DNA from: Pseudomonadota bacterium
GTDB taxonomy: Bacteria; Pseudomonadota; Alphaproteobacteria; Rhizobiales; Xanthobacteraceae
Length of the DNA stretch: 64,000 bases
Assembly (NCBI GenBank): GCA_023435725.1
Contig: JAEYRD010000128.1
Location: 1-64,000 of the forward strand
Direction of reading: 5' to 3'
Shown: piece by piece, positions 42,068 through 49,697 of the stretch
Numbering within the stretch: the stretch's first letter is position 1
How the letters are laid out: each line of letters opens with the position of its first letter
The notes under the pieces: generated by a model
What the model was told of the DNA's origin: nothing
Seen by the model: only the letters and a program-made list of their open reading frames with translations
Database searches by the model: none
Made by a program: the position numbers and the translations under genes

Positions 42068-43167
42068 TCCGCGGCCTCCTTCATGGCATCAGGCGCATTG
42101 GCCTCGGCAAACTCTTTGCGCAGCTTCCGTAGGAGGCCGAGCTCGGACTGGAAGTCGACATAATGCGGCAGCTTCAGATGCTCGACGAAGCCGGTCGCCT
42201 GGACGTTGTCCGAATGCGACATCACGAATTCTTCATCTTGCGCCGGTGCCACGGCTTCTTCACCCAGCTCGCGGGCACGCAGCGCGCGGTCGACCAGCGC
42301 CATCGACATGGTCTTGCGCTCGCTCTGGCCGAAGGCCAGGCCGTAGCCGCGGGTGAAGCACGGCGCTTCCGTGGCCGAGCCCTTGAACTGGTTGACCATC
42401 TGGCACTCGGTGAGCTCGATCGATCCAAGCGGCACGGCAAAGCCGACGTCCTCGGCAGAGAATTCGACCTCGACCTCGCCGAAGCGGATCTCGCCAACGA
42501 AGGGGTGATTACGGCCGTAGCCGCGCTGGGTTGAATAGCCCATCGCCAGCAGGAACCCTTCGTCTCCGCGCGCGAGATTTTGAAGGCGCAGATCACGATC
42601 CGCCGGGAAGTTCAGCGGCTCGCGGGTGAGATCGCCGACGCTGGCGCCGTCTTCGGCCTGTGGCGAGGATTCGATCAGCCCGTCTCGGCCCAAAATATCG
42701 GTCACACGCGGCGTGGGTGCCGTCGAAGCTTCGGCCGTCGCCGGCACTTCAGGCACAAACCCCTGGCCAAGCGTCGGATCAAGCAGACGGTGCGTATAGT
42801 CGAAGGTCGGCCCAAGGATCTGGCCGCCGGGAATATCCTTGAAGGTCGCAGACACGCGCCGCTGAACCCGCATCGCGCCGGTGTCGACCGGCTCGCTCGC
42901 GCCGAAGCGCGGCAGGGTGGCGCGGAAGGCGCGAACCAGAAAGATGGCTTCGATCAGATCGCCGCGCGCCTGCTTGATGGCGAGCGCCGCGAGCTCACGG
43001 TCATAGAGCGAGCCCTCGCTCATGACCCGGTCCACGGCAAGGCCGAGCTGCTCGGAGATCTGGTCGAGCGTGATTTCCGGAACGCTTTGGTCGCCGCGCC
43101 GCACGTTCGCGAGCAGGCGATGGGCGTTCTCGATGGCGCGTTCGCCGCCTTTGACTGCGACATACAT
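42064..43167 (-). CDS. phnI: C-P lyase core subunit PhnI (nucleosidase activity)
   Basis: A 367-residue subunit which, with PhnG, H and L, displaces the base of ATP to form ribose 1-methylphosphonate 5-triphosphate. It begins MYVAVKGGERAIENAHRLL and includes MSEGSLYDRELAALAIKQARGDLIEAIFLVRAFR, ILGPTFDYTHRLLDPTLGQ and HSDNVQATGFVEHLKLPHYVDFQSEL near the C-terminus, all diagnostic. Only 1 bp separates it from phnH. Confidence 0.97.
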   Translation of the reverse strand: MYVAVKGGERAIENAHRLLANVRRGDQSVPEITLDQISEQLGLAVDRVMSEGSLYDRELAALAIKQARGDLIEAIFLVRAFRATLPRFGASEPVDTGAMRVQRRVSATFKDIPGGQILGPTFDYTHRLLDPTLGQGFVPEVPATAEASTAPTPRVTDILGRDGLIESSPQAEDGASVGDLTREPLNFPADRDLRLQNLARGDEGFLLAMGYSTQRGYGRNHPFVGEIRFGEVEVEFSAEDVGFAVPLGSIELTECQMVNQFKGSATEAPCFTRGYGLAFGQSERKTMSMALVDRALRARELGEEAVAPAQDEEFVMSHSDNVQATGFVEHLKLPHYVDFQSELGLLRKLRKEFAEANAPDAMKEAAE

Positions 43168-43168
43168 G

Positions 43169-43780
43169 CTACTTGCTTCCTTTACTCACAACACGCGTGG
43201 TGCGCGGGATCGCAACCACCGCATCATCGGCAACCAGCACCACGTCGATGCCGCGCGGAAACAGCCTCTCGTTGACACGCAGGCGCTCGAACAGGTCGGC
43301 AGGCCTGATGGACGCCTGCAGGGTTGCAGCACCGTCGATGCCCGGACCGCGCAGCTCGAAGCCGCGCCCCGCATCCAGGCTCTCGACCTGGACGATCACC
43401 GTCGTCGAACGATCCGGATATTCGCTCGTGCCGAGCGCAAAGCGTTCGAGTGGCGGAAGCAAGGCGCCATCGCTGATCAGCGCAAAGCTCGCAATCGAAG
43501 AGTCCTGCACGACCGGCGCGCCGGTGTGGAACTTGAGCCACTTAACAACGTCCGAACTCTCGGACATCCGCGCATCGAGCCAGAGCGGCGTGTCGTGATC
43601 GAACAGTGTCAGCGCGATCGCGGCGGTGCCGCGCATCATCGTATCAGGCGCTCCAGCCATAGGGACGATGCGCTGGACCGTGCCCGGCCGCGCCATCGCG
43701 TCCATGACCGATCGAAAGGTCGATTGCGCCGACAAGACCTTGTCGGCGAAACCCGGCGGCAGTTCCGCAATCGTGGTCAT
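43169..43780 (-). CDS. phnH: C-P lyase core subunit PhnH
   Basis: A 203-residue structural and essential subunit of the PhnGHIJ complex. It starts MTTIAELPPGFADKVLSAQ and contains STFRSVMDAMARPGTVQRIV, FDHDTPLWLDARM, and the family segment ELRGPGIDGAATLQ. ATG 43780 was chosen over a longer frame that enters phnG. It has 4 bp spacing to phnG. Confidence 0.96.
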   Translation of the reverse strand: MTTIAELPPGFADKVLSAQSTFRSVMDAMARPGTVQRIVPMAGAPDTMMRGTAAIALTLFDHDTPLWLDARMSESSDVVKWLKFHTGAPVVQDSSIASFALISDGALLPPLERFALGTSEYPDRSTTVIVQVESLDAGRGFELRGPGIDGAATLQASIRPADLFERLRVNERLFPRGIDVVLVADDAVVAIPRTTRVVSKGSK

Positions 43781-43784
43781 GATC

Positions 43785-44240
43785 TCACCCCTCACCGCGC
43801 ACCATGGTGTAGAAATCAACCTTCGTCGCAGCGGTCTCTTCCGCCGCCTGCTTACGCCCATTCATAAGCTGCTCGCGCAACGGCCCGATAACGTCCCGCT
43901 CCACCGCTTCGCCAAAATCACTGGACTGCACCAGCGCATCGCACAGCGCGATCAGCCGCGCCTTCTCGCCGTCGCGCCCGAGAGTATAGCCGAAGCCGAC
44001 TTCGCCGCTCGCAAGCCGGACCGCCGCACGCGATACCGTCGCTTCGCCGAGGTTGAACGGCGCGCCGTCGCCGCCGGCCCGCCCGCGCAGCATGACCAGG
44101 CCGTTTTCCGGCTGGCGCAGATCCTGATGGCCGGGCAAGGCGATTGTGCGGAGGCGAGCGGCGATCTCGCCCGCCTCCGCGTGCGCCAGCACGGCCATCG
44201 CGGCCTTGCGCTGGGCTTGCTGGTTGTTGTGCTGGGTCAC
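43785..44240 (-). CDS. phnG: C-P lyase core subunit PhnG
   Basis: First gene of the C-P lyase operon, subunit of the PhnGHIJ core. Conserved parts are AAMAVLAHAEAGEIAARLRTIALPGHQDLRQPENGLVMLRGRAGGDGAPFNLGEATVSRAAVRL and GYTLGRDGEKARLIALCDAL. An ATG at 44294 is in frame but its first codons are the right arm of a perfect 28-bp inverted repeat that looks like the PhnF operator; transcription then probably starts near there, so I place the start at GTG 44240, after GGTGGA. The upstream start cannot be excluded. Confidence 0.9.
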   Translation of the reverse strand: MTQHNNQQAQRKAAMAVLAHAEAGEIAARLRTIALPGHQDLRQPENGLVMLRGRAGGDGAPFNLGEATVSRAAVRLASGEVGFGYTLGRDGEKARLIALCDALVQSSDFGEAVERDVIGPLREQLMNGRKQAAEETAATKVDFYTMVRGEG

Positions 44241-44264
44241 CAAATCCACCGAACTTGCCGAATT

Positions 44265-44292
44265 GAAGTTGTCTATGATAATAGACAACTTC
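44265..44292. promoter_or_regulatory. Candidate PhnF operator
   Basis: GAAGTTGTCTAT-GATA-ATAGACAACTTC is a perfect inverted repeat with 12-bp arms. The core GTCTAT..ATAGAC fits the GT-N-TA..AC-type half sites of HutC-subfamily GntR regulators, and the divergent phnF gene starts 64 bp away. Confidence 0.75.
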
Positions 44293-44305
44293 ATACGGAA
44301 GCGCC

Positions 44306-44323
44306 ATGACTGTTTCGTGACAA
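44306..44323 (-). promoter_or_regulatory. Candidate Pho box upstream of phnG
   Basis: On the minus strand TTGTCAC-GAAA-CAGTCAT gives two 7-mers separated by 4 bp, close to the rhizobial PhoB consensus CTGTCAT-N4-CTGTCAT. It lies 13 bp upstream of the PhnF operator, so activation by PhoB and repression by PhnF could meet at this promoter. Confidence 0.65.
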
Positions 44324-44356
44324 AGGTGTGATTTCTGGGCTAGCCTATCCGACGAC

Positions 44357-45085
44357 ATGAGCATGCAGGACACAGCCTCCTCGGGCGTCGCGCTATGGCG
44401 CCTCGTCGCCGACGGAATCGAACGCGGCATCGCCGACGGCCGCTTTGCGGCCGGCGACAAGCTGCCGGGCGTGATGGAAATCGCCGAAACCTATCGCGTG
44501 AATCGCCACACCGTGCGGCGTGCGCTCGCTGCGCTTGCGGAACGCGGCCTGGTGCGGGCCGAGCGCGGCAGCGGAACCTATGTCGAGGCGCAGCGCCTCG
44601 CCTATCCACTGCGCTCGCGTACGCGCTTCTCCGAGATCGTCGGAGCCGGCGGCCGTGAGCCGCGCGGGCAGCTGATCGAGGCATCCGATGACGTCGCGAC
44701 CCGCGAGCTGGCGCGGGAACTGGGATTGAAGGTCGGCGGGCCGCTGGTGCGGATCGAGGCGATACGCTTCGCCGACCGCACGCCGATCTGCGTCTCCACC
44801 ACCTGGCTGTCGGCGGAATTGTTTCCAGGCGCGGGCAATGTCTTTGCCGCGACGCGCTCAATGACGAAGCTGCTCGAGCATTACGGCGTCCGCGACTATC
44901 GCCGTGGCGCGACCCGGATCACCGCCGGCATCGTGGACGCGACCGATGCCGCGCGGCTCGATCTGCCGCTGGGACGGCCTATCCTGGTGGTCGATGCGAC
45001 CGACCATGATCTCGAGGGCAAGCCGCTGGTGACCAAGCATTCGCGCTTTGCCGCGGAGCGGGTGGAGTTTCTGGTGGAGTCGTAG
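44357..45085 (+). CDS. phnF: Phosphonate operon regulator PhnF (GntR/HutC family)
   Basis: A 242-residue GntR-family regulator, divergent from phnG. Winged helix: ALWRLVADGIERGIADGRFAAGDKLPGVMEIAETYRVNRHTVRRALAALAERGLVRAERGSGTYV; the rest is a UTRA ligand domain (FSEIVGAGGREPRG, LVRIEAIRFADRTPICVSTTWLSAELFPG). PhnF of characterised species represses C-P lyase or transport genes. The perfect inverted repeat at 44265 is the obvious binding site. Confidence 0.95.
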   Translation: MSMQDTASSGVALWRLVADGIERGIADGRFAAGDKLPGVMEIAETYRVNRHTVRRALAALAERGLVRAERGSGTYVEAQRLAYPLRSRTRFSEIVGAGGREPRGQLIEASDDVATRELARELGLKVGGPLVRIEAIRFADRTPICVSTTWLSAELFPGAGNVFAATRSMTKLLEHYGVRDYRRGATRITAGIVDATDAARLDLPLGRPILVVDATDHDLEGKPLVTKHSRFAAERVEFLVES

Positions 45086-45097
45086 GGTGGGCCGCCT

Positions 45098-45243
45098 GTT
45101 CTCCCTCGCCCCGTTCTTACGGGGAGAGGGTCGGGTGAGGGGCTGCATCCGCGATGACAGTGAGAGATGGACTCGTTGAAGCTCCCCCTCACCCGGATTG
45201 CATCTACGATGCAATCCGACCCCTCCCCGCAAGCGGGGCGAGG
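45098..45243. repeat. Intergenic palindromic repeat with GATTGCATC hairpin
   Basis: Left part CTCGCCCCGTTCTTACGGGGAG and right part CCCCGCAAGCGGGGCGAG frame the hairpin GATTGCATC-TAC-GATGCAATC at 45196-45216, the same motif as at 37120. It lies between the convergent phnF and phnE stops. Confidence 0.7.
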
Positions 45244-45251
45244 TGAAGGAA

Positions 45252-46100
45252 CTACGCCACCGCCCGCCGGCCGATGATGGCGAAGCGGAGCTTGCCCGAG
45301 ATGAAATCGATCGCGGCAACCGCGACCAGGATCATCAGGATCAGGAATGACACCTTCTGCCATTCCAGCACGCGGATCTGCTCTGCGAGCTGGAGCCCGA
45401 TGCCGCCGGCACCGACGATGCCGATGATGGTGGCCGATCGCGTATTCGATTCGATGAAATAGAGGACCTGGCCGGCAATGACCGGCAGGACCTGCGGCAG
45501 GAGACCAAAGCGGATCTCGTGCAGCGCGCTACCGCCGGAGGCGCGAATGCCTTCGACCTGTTTCTGGTCGGCGCCTTCGATCGCCTCCGAGAACAGCTTG
45601 CCGAAGGCGCCGAAATCCGACACCGCGATGGCGAGCACACCGGCGAACGGGCCGAGCCCGACCACGTTGATCCACACCAGCGCCCAGATCAGCGTATCGA
45701 TGCCCCGGATCGAATCCAGGAAGCGCCTGATCGGGAAGCGCAGGATCCTCGACGGCACCACGTTGCGCGCGGCAAGCAGGCTGACCGGAAGCGCGAACAC
45801 GGCGGCCAGCGTCGTGCCGAGCAGCGCAATCGAGAGCGTCTCGCCGAGCGCCCTCAGATAGATCGGCAACGAGGAGCCGGGGTCCGGCGGGATCATCATC
45901 AGGCTGATCCAGCCGAGCTGGCTCAGCCCCGCGAAGAAGCGTGATGGCGAGAAGTCGAGATCGACGAGGCCATAGATGAGGATCGCGAACGCCGCGACGA
46001 TCATTGCCGGCGTCGCGAGCCGCGCCGAGGCCGGCCGATCGAACACATCTGGATAGCGCGCGCGAATCTGCGCGGCATCGACCTCCTGCGGCCTCGTCAC
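45252..46100 (-). CDS. phnE: Phosphonate ABC transporter permease PhnE (second copy)
   Basis: A 282-residue inner-membrane permease with about six transmembrane segments. The EAA-like loop IEGADQKQVEGIRASGGSALHEIRFGLLPQVLPVIAGQ is typical of PhnE. It has an N-terminal cytoplasmic extension (residues 1-28) before the first helix. It overlaps the other phnE by 4 bp; paired PhnE proteins form a heterodimeric channel in many alphaproteobacteria. It is last in the phnCDEE operon. Confidence 0.94.
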   Translation of the reverse strand: MTRPQEVDAAQIRARYPDVFDRPASARLATPAMIVAAFAILIYGLVDLDFSPSRFFAGLSQLGWISLMMIPPDPGSSLPIYLRALGETLSIALLGTTLAAVFALPVSLLAARNVVPSRILRFPIRRFLDSIRGIDTLIWALVWINVVGLGPFAGVLAIAVSDFGAFGKLFSEAIEGADQKQVEGIRASGGSALHEIRFGLLPQVLPVIAGQVLYFIESNTRSATIIGIVGAGGIGLQLAEQIRVLEWQKVSFLILMILVAVAAIDFISGKLRFAIIGRRAVA

Positions 46101-46981
46101 GTTCGCGCCTCCTTGCCGAAGAGGCGGCCGCGCAGCCAGCCGGTGGTGATGTCGATGATGAAGACGGTGATTATGATGGTGAGCAGGATCGCGCTGACGT
46201 CCGAATAGTAGAACTTACGGATGGCGACGACGAGCTCCTGGCCGATACCGCCGGCGCCGACAAATCCCATCACGGAGGCTTCGCGGACATTGATCTCGAA
46301 ACGGAGCAGCGCGTAGCTGGCATAGCCTGCCGTCACCTGCGGCACGATCGCGAAACGCATGCATGACAGCCAGCTCGCGCCGGTCGAGCGGATGCCCTCG
46401 ACCGGCTTCATGTCGGCGTTCTCGACGATCTCGGAGAACAGCTTTCCGAGCGCGCCGGTGGAGTGGATTGCGATCGCTAGCACGCCCGCCATCGGTCCGA
46501 GCCCGAAGGCGATCACGAAGACCAGCGCGAAGACGATGCCGGGCACGGTGCGGGCGAATTCGAGCAGGCGCCGCACGACGAAGCGTAACCACGGCGCGGG
46601 CGAGGTGTTTTCGGCTGCGAAGAAGTTCAGCGCAAAGGCGAAGGTCGCGCCTACGAGCGTGCCGACATAGCTGATCAGCAGGGTCTCGCCCAGCATCTTC
46701 AGCCATTTGCGCCAACCCCAGAGCCACTCGCCGAAATCAGTCCAGACGCGCTGGCCGTTATCGAGCGTAAGGATACGGTCGAAATAGCTGATGAAATTGC
46801 CGAAATAGGTGAAGAGGGTGCGCAGATTAACTTCTGCGCCGATCGCCGCGAGAACCAGGGCTGCGGCGAAGATCGCGACTCCCAACAGGAGTCGGAGCCG
46901 CTTGCGCGCGACCGCCTGGCGATAGGCGGCATTGAGCACGGCCAGTTGCTGCTCGGGGAGGATCGAAACCGCGATGGTCAT
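46097..46981 (-). CDS. phnE: Phosphonate ABC transporter permease PhnE (first copy)
   Basis: A 294-residue permease with transmembrane segments near 32-52, 115-140, 165-195, 225-245 and 260-280. The EAA loop ENADMKPVEGIRSTGASWLSCMRFAIVPQVTAGYASY and GFVGAGGIGQELVVAIRKFYYSDVSAILL are family features. It lies 70 bp downstream of phnD, a gap that could allow differential processing, and is coupled to the second phnE by an ATGA overlap. Confidence 0.94.
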   Translation of the reverse strand: MTIAVSILPEQQLAVLNAAYRQAVARKRLRLLLGVAIFAAALVLAAIGAEVNLRTLFTYFGNFISYFDRILTLDNGQRVWTDFGEWLWGWRKWLKMLGETLLISYVGTLVGATFAFALNFFAAENTSPAPWLRFVVRRLLEFARTVPGIVFALVFVIAFGLGPMAGVLAIAIHSTGALGKLFSEIVENADMKPVEGIRSTGASWLSCMRFAIVPQVTAGYASYALLRFEINVREASVMGFVGAGGIGQELVVAIRKFYYSDVSAILLTIIITVFIIDITTGWLRGRLFGKEART

Positions 46982-47051
46982 CGGTCGAAGAAGGTCCCGT
47001 CAAAGAAAGAGCCGGGTCCATGGACCCGGCCCCAGTGCATCGTCCCGAAAC

Positions 47052-47987
47052 TCAGGACGCCTTCTTTTTACGCAATGCGTCGACGAACTTGATCAGCTCG
47101 ATCGTGCCATCCCAGTCCTTGGTGGTGGCGGGATGAAAGCCCTTCTTCTGGCCGTCCTGGAGGCGGTCGAACGCGGCCTTGTCCTTGGCCGGCGCGTCGA
47201 AGAACGCCTTGGCGATCGCCGCCTTGGCCTCTTCCGGCAGGTCGGAATTGTAGGCATAGGGGCCGTTGATGATCGGCGCCGACTTGTGGATGATGCGGAA
47301 ATCGTCCTTTTTCATCGGCGAGCCGTCTGCGTTCTTCAGCATGCCCTTGGTCAGCATCTGCGCCAGCGTCGAATCGTCATCGCTGGTCCACTGGTTGGCG
47401 GCGACGTCGACCGTGCCCTGCGCCAGCGCCAGCATTGCGTTTTCATGGCTGCCGGTGAAGACGACCTTGCTGAAATAGCTGTCAGCATCCGCGATGCCCA
47501 TCTTGTCGAGCTCGAAGCGCGGCACGTTGTTGCCGGAGGTCGAGTTCGGGTCGACGAGGCCGAGGTTCTTGCCCTTGAGCTGGTCGACGCTCTTGTAGGG
47601 GCTGCTCGCCTTGACGAAGAACACCGAGTAGTAGCCGGTCGAGCCGTCGGCGTTGATGTCGTTGGCGAAAGCATCGGTCTTGACGCCGGTGAGACGGGCT
47701 CGGGCGAACGAGGCCGAGCCGTAGCTGGCGATGTGAATGTTGCCGGCGCGCTGGCCTTCGATCACCGCGGCGTAGTCGTTAGCGATGCGCAGGGTGACCT
47801 TCACGCCCAGTTCCTTGGAGAGATAGCTCATGAACGGCGCCCAGCGCTCGGTAACGCCCGAGGCGTTTTCCGCCGGAATGACCGCGAAGGTCAGCTCGGG
47901 ATATTTGGCTTTCCAGTCTTCGGCGGAAGCCGACGAGGCGAAAGCGAGCGCGGCGACGCCGGCAAGAACGAGTCTGCGAGTGATCAT
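47052..47987 (-). CDS. phnD: Phosphonate ABC transporter substrate-binding protein PhnD
   Basis: A 311-residue periplasmic binding protein with a signal peptide ending SSASAED (about residue 23). LTFAVIPAENASGVTERWAPFMSYLSKELGVKV, GNIHIASYGSASFARA, VDPNSTSGNNVPRFEL and GSHENAMLALAQGTVDVAANQW are the PhnD hallmarks that build the phosphonate pocket. The C-terminus ends in a Lys-rich tail. It is 66 bp downstream of phnC. Confidence 0.96.
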   Translation of the reverse strand: MITRRLVLAGVAALAFASSASAEDWKAKYPELTFAVIPAENASGVTERWAPFMSYLSKELGVKVTLRIANDYAAVIEGQRAGNIHIASYGSASFARARLTGVKTDAFANDINADGSTGYYSVFFVKASSPYKSVDQLKGKNLGLVDPNSTSGNNVPRFELDKMGIADADSYFSKVVFTGSHENAMLALAQGTVDVAANQWTSDDDSTLAQMLTKGMLKNADGSPMKKDDFRIIHKSAPIINGPYAYNSDLPEEAKAAIAKAFFDAPAKDKAAFDRLQDGQKKGFHPATTKDWDGTIELIKFVDALRKKKAS

Positions 47988-48053
47988 GATACCCTCTTCA
48001 TCGGTTGGGTCGGTTGACGCAAAATTGGCGACTAAACAAGTGCGGCGCGGCCC

Positions 48054-48863
48054 TCAGGCGGCCGCCACCGTTCCAAGCTCCGGAACGCCCCCGGGCGCCG
48101 GTGTAGGCGCGCCGCCCATGACGTCGGCGGCCTCGAGGTCGTAGAGCTCGCGCGCAACGTGGTCGGTCAGCGCGGACGGCGCACCGTCGAACACCACCCG
48201 GCCCGCGGCCATGCCGATCAGGCGGTCGCAATAGGTGCGCGCCAGATCGAGCGAATGCAGGTTACACAGCACGGTGATGCCGAAGTGCTTGTTGATGCGC
48301 AGCAGCGCATCCATGACGATCTTGGTGTTGCGCGGATCGAGCGAGGCGATCGGCTCGTCGGCAAGGATGATGTCGGGCTGCTGCACCAGCGCGCGGGCGA
48401 TCGCAACACGCTGCTGCTGGCCACCGGAGAGCTGATCGGCGCGCTGGGCTGCGAGCGTAGCGATATCGAACTGTTCGAGCGCGGACATTGCCAGCGCCTT
48501 GTCGTGCTCAGGCCAGATCTGCGACAGCGAGCGCCAGGCCGGCATCGTCGCAAGACGCCCCATCAGGACGTTGGTCAGGACATCGAGCCGGCCGACCAGA
48601 TTGAATTGCTGGAAGATCATCGCCGAACGCGCACGCCACTTCCGCAGCTCCTTGCCGCGCAACGCTGTGACGTCGGAGCCGTCGAACAGGATGCGGCCCT
48701 GTGTCGGCGTCACCAGGCGGTTGATGGTCCGCAGCAGGGTCGACTTTCCAGCGCCGGACCGTCCGATCACGCCGACGAAGCCGCCGGGAGAAACTTGAAA
48801 CGAAGCGTCGTCCACCGCGGCTTTTGCGCCGAAGCGGCACGTCAGACCTTCCACCACCAGCAT
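48054..48863 (-). CDS. phnC: Phosphonate ABC transporter ATP-binding protein PhnC
   Basis: A 269-residue ATPase of the importer. Walker A GRSGAGKSTLLRTINRL, signature LSGGQQQRVAIARAL, Walker B IILADEPIASLDP and the MIFQQFNLVGRLDVLTNVLMGRL segment characteristic of PhnC. First gene of phnCDEE, with a Pho-box-like site 44 bp upstream. An Ala/Pro-rich C-terminal tail of about 25 residues is not expected to be functional. Confidence 0.96.
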   Translation of the reverse strand: MLVVEGLTCRFGAKAAVDDASFQVSPGGFVGVIGRSGAGKSTLLRTINRLVTPTQGRILFDGSDVTALRGKELRKWRARSAMIFQQFNLVGRLDVLTNVLMGRLATMPAWRSLSQIWPEHDKALAMSALEQFDIATLAAQRADQLSGGQQQRVAIARALVQQPDIILADEPIASLDPRNTKIVMDALLRINKHFGITVLCNLHSLDLARTYCDRLIGMAAGRVVFDGAPSALTDHVARELYDLEAADVMGGAPTPAPGGVPELGTVAAA

Positions 48864-48906
48864 GCAGGGCTCCAGAGTAGCTGGCTCCCACCGCTAGCGC
48901 CCGCGC

Positions 48907-48924
48907 TTGACACTTGTGTGACAC
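48907..48924 (-). promoter_or_regulatory. Candidate Pho box upstream of phnC
   Basis: On the minus strand GTGTCAC-ACAA-GTGTCAA consists of two CTGTCAT-like 7-mers 4 bp apart, 44 bp before the phnC start. It is weaker than the site upstream of the acyltransferase but correctly oriented. Confidence 0.55.
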
Positions 48925-48961
48925 TCGCGATGCGATGCGGCGATCCTACACACTTCGTCCC

Positions 48962-48990
48962 CTGTCATCGGATCGTCATGATAATGTCAT
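48962..48990 (+). promoter_or_regulatory. Candidate triple Pho box
   Basis: CTGTCAT-CGGA-TCGTCAT-GATA-ATGTCAT: three 7-mers at exact 11-bp periodicity, the geometry PhoB dimers need, 47 bp before the acyltransferase start. The first unit matches the consensus exactly. With the site at 48907 it makes the phnC/acyltransferase gap a divergent PhoB-controlled region. Confidence 0.75.
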
Positions 48991-49037
48991 CAGTCCACTC
49001 GAAGAGGTACGCCCGCCCTCAAGCTATCGGATGCAAC

Positions 49038-49697
49038 ATGGCCGGCAAAACGCTCTCGGTCGAACCGACCATCGATCCCATGGCGAAGCTGCACGAGACC
49101 AGGCTCGGCGCCTATACCGAGGTCGGCGCGCGTACGATCCTGCATGAAGTCACGATGGGCGATTACTCCTATGTCGTGAACGACGCGCAGATCACCTTCA
49201 CCACCATCGGAAAGTTCTGCTCGATCGCTGCGATGACGCGGATCAATCCGGGCAATCATCCGATGCACCGCGCGACGCAGGCGCATTTCACCTATCGCTC
49301 CAGCGCCTACTTTCCCGGCGAGAGCGACGATACCGAGTTCTTCGACTGGCGGCGCCAGCATCACGTCCATATCGGCCATGACGTCTGGATCGGCCACGGC
49401 GCGGTCGTGCTGCCCGGCCGCAACATCGGCACCGGCGCCGTGATCGCGGCAGGCGCCATCGTCACCAAGGACGTGCCGGCCTATACCATCGTCGCCGGCA
49501 ATCCGGCGCGCATCGTGCGGCGGCGGTTCTCGGAAGAGGTCGCCGATCGGCTCGCGAGGCTTGCATGGTGGGACTGGAATCACGATAAGTTGCGGGAAGC
49601 ACTGCCCGATTTCCGTAAGCTCGGGATTGAAGATTTTCTTTCGGCATACGAAGCACGGACGAGTTCCTCAACCAGCAAACGAAGCGCGGTCGCGTGA
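49038..49697 (+). CDS. Hexapeptide-repeat acyltransferase of the phosphonate locus
   Basis: A 219-residue left-handed beta-helix acyltransferase of the type found in phosphonate operons (LbH transferase, DapD/XAT-like). Hexapeptide coils include YVVNDAQITFTTIGKFCSIAA and VWIGHGAVVLPGRNIGTGAVIAAGAIVTKDVPAYTIVAGNPARIVRRRF; WWDWNHDKLREALPDF near the end is the usual C-terminal helix. ATG 49038 lies downstream of the triple Pho box; an earlier in-frame ATG falls inside that box. A role in N-acetylating aminoalkylphosphonates, as PhnO does, is possible but not established. It overlaps the next gene by 4 bp. Confidence 0.9.
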   Translation: MAGKTLSVEPTIDPMAKLHETRLGAYTEVGARTILHEVTMGDYSYVVNDAQITFTTIGKFCSIAAMTRINPGNHPMHRATQAHFTYRSSAYFPGESDDTEFFDWRRQHHVHIGHDVWIGHGAVVLPGRNIGTGAVIAAGAIVTKDVPAYTIVAGNPARIVRRRFSEEVADRLARLAWWDWNHDKLREALPDFRKLGIEDFLSAYEARTSSSTSKRSAVA

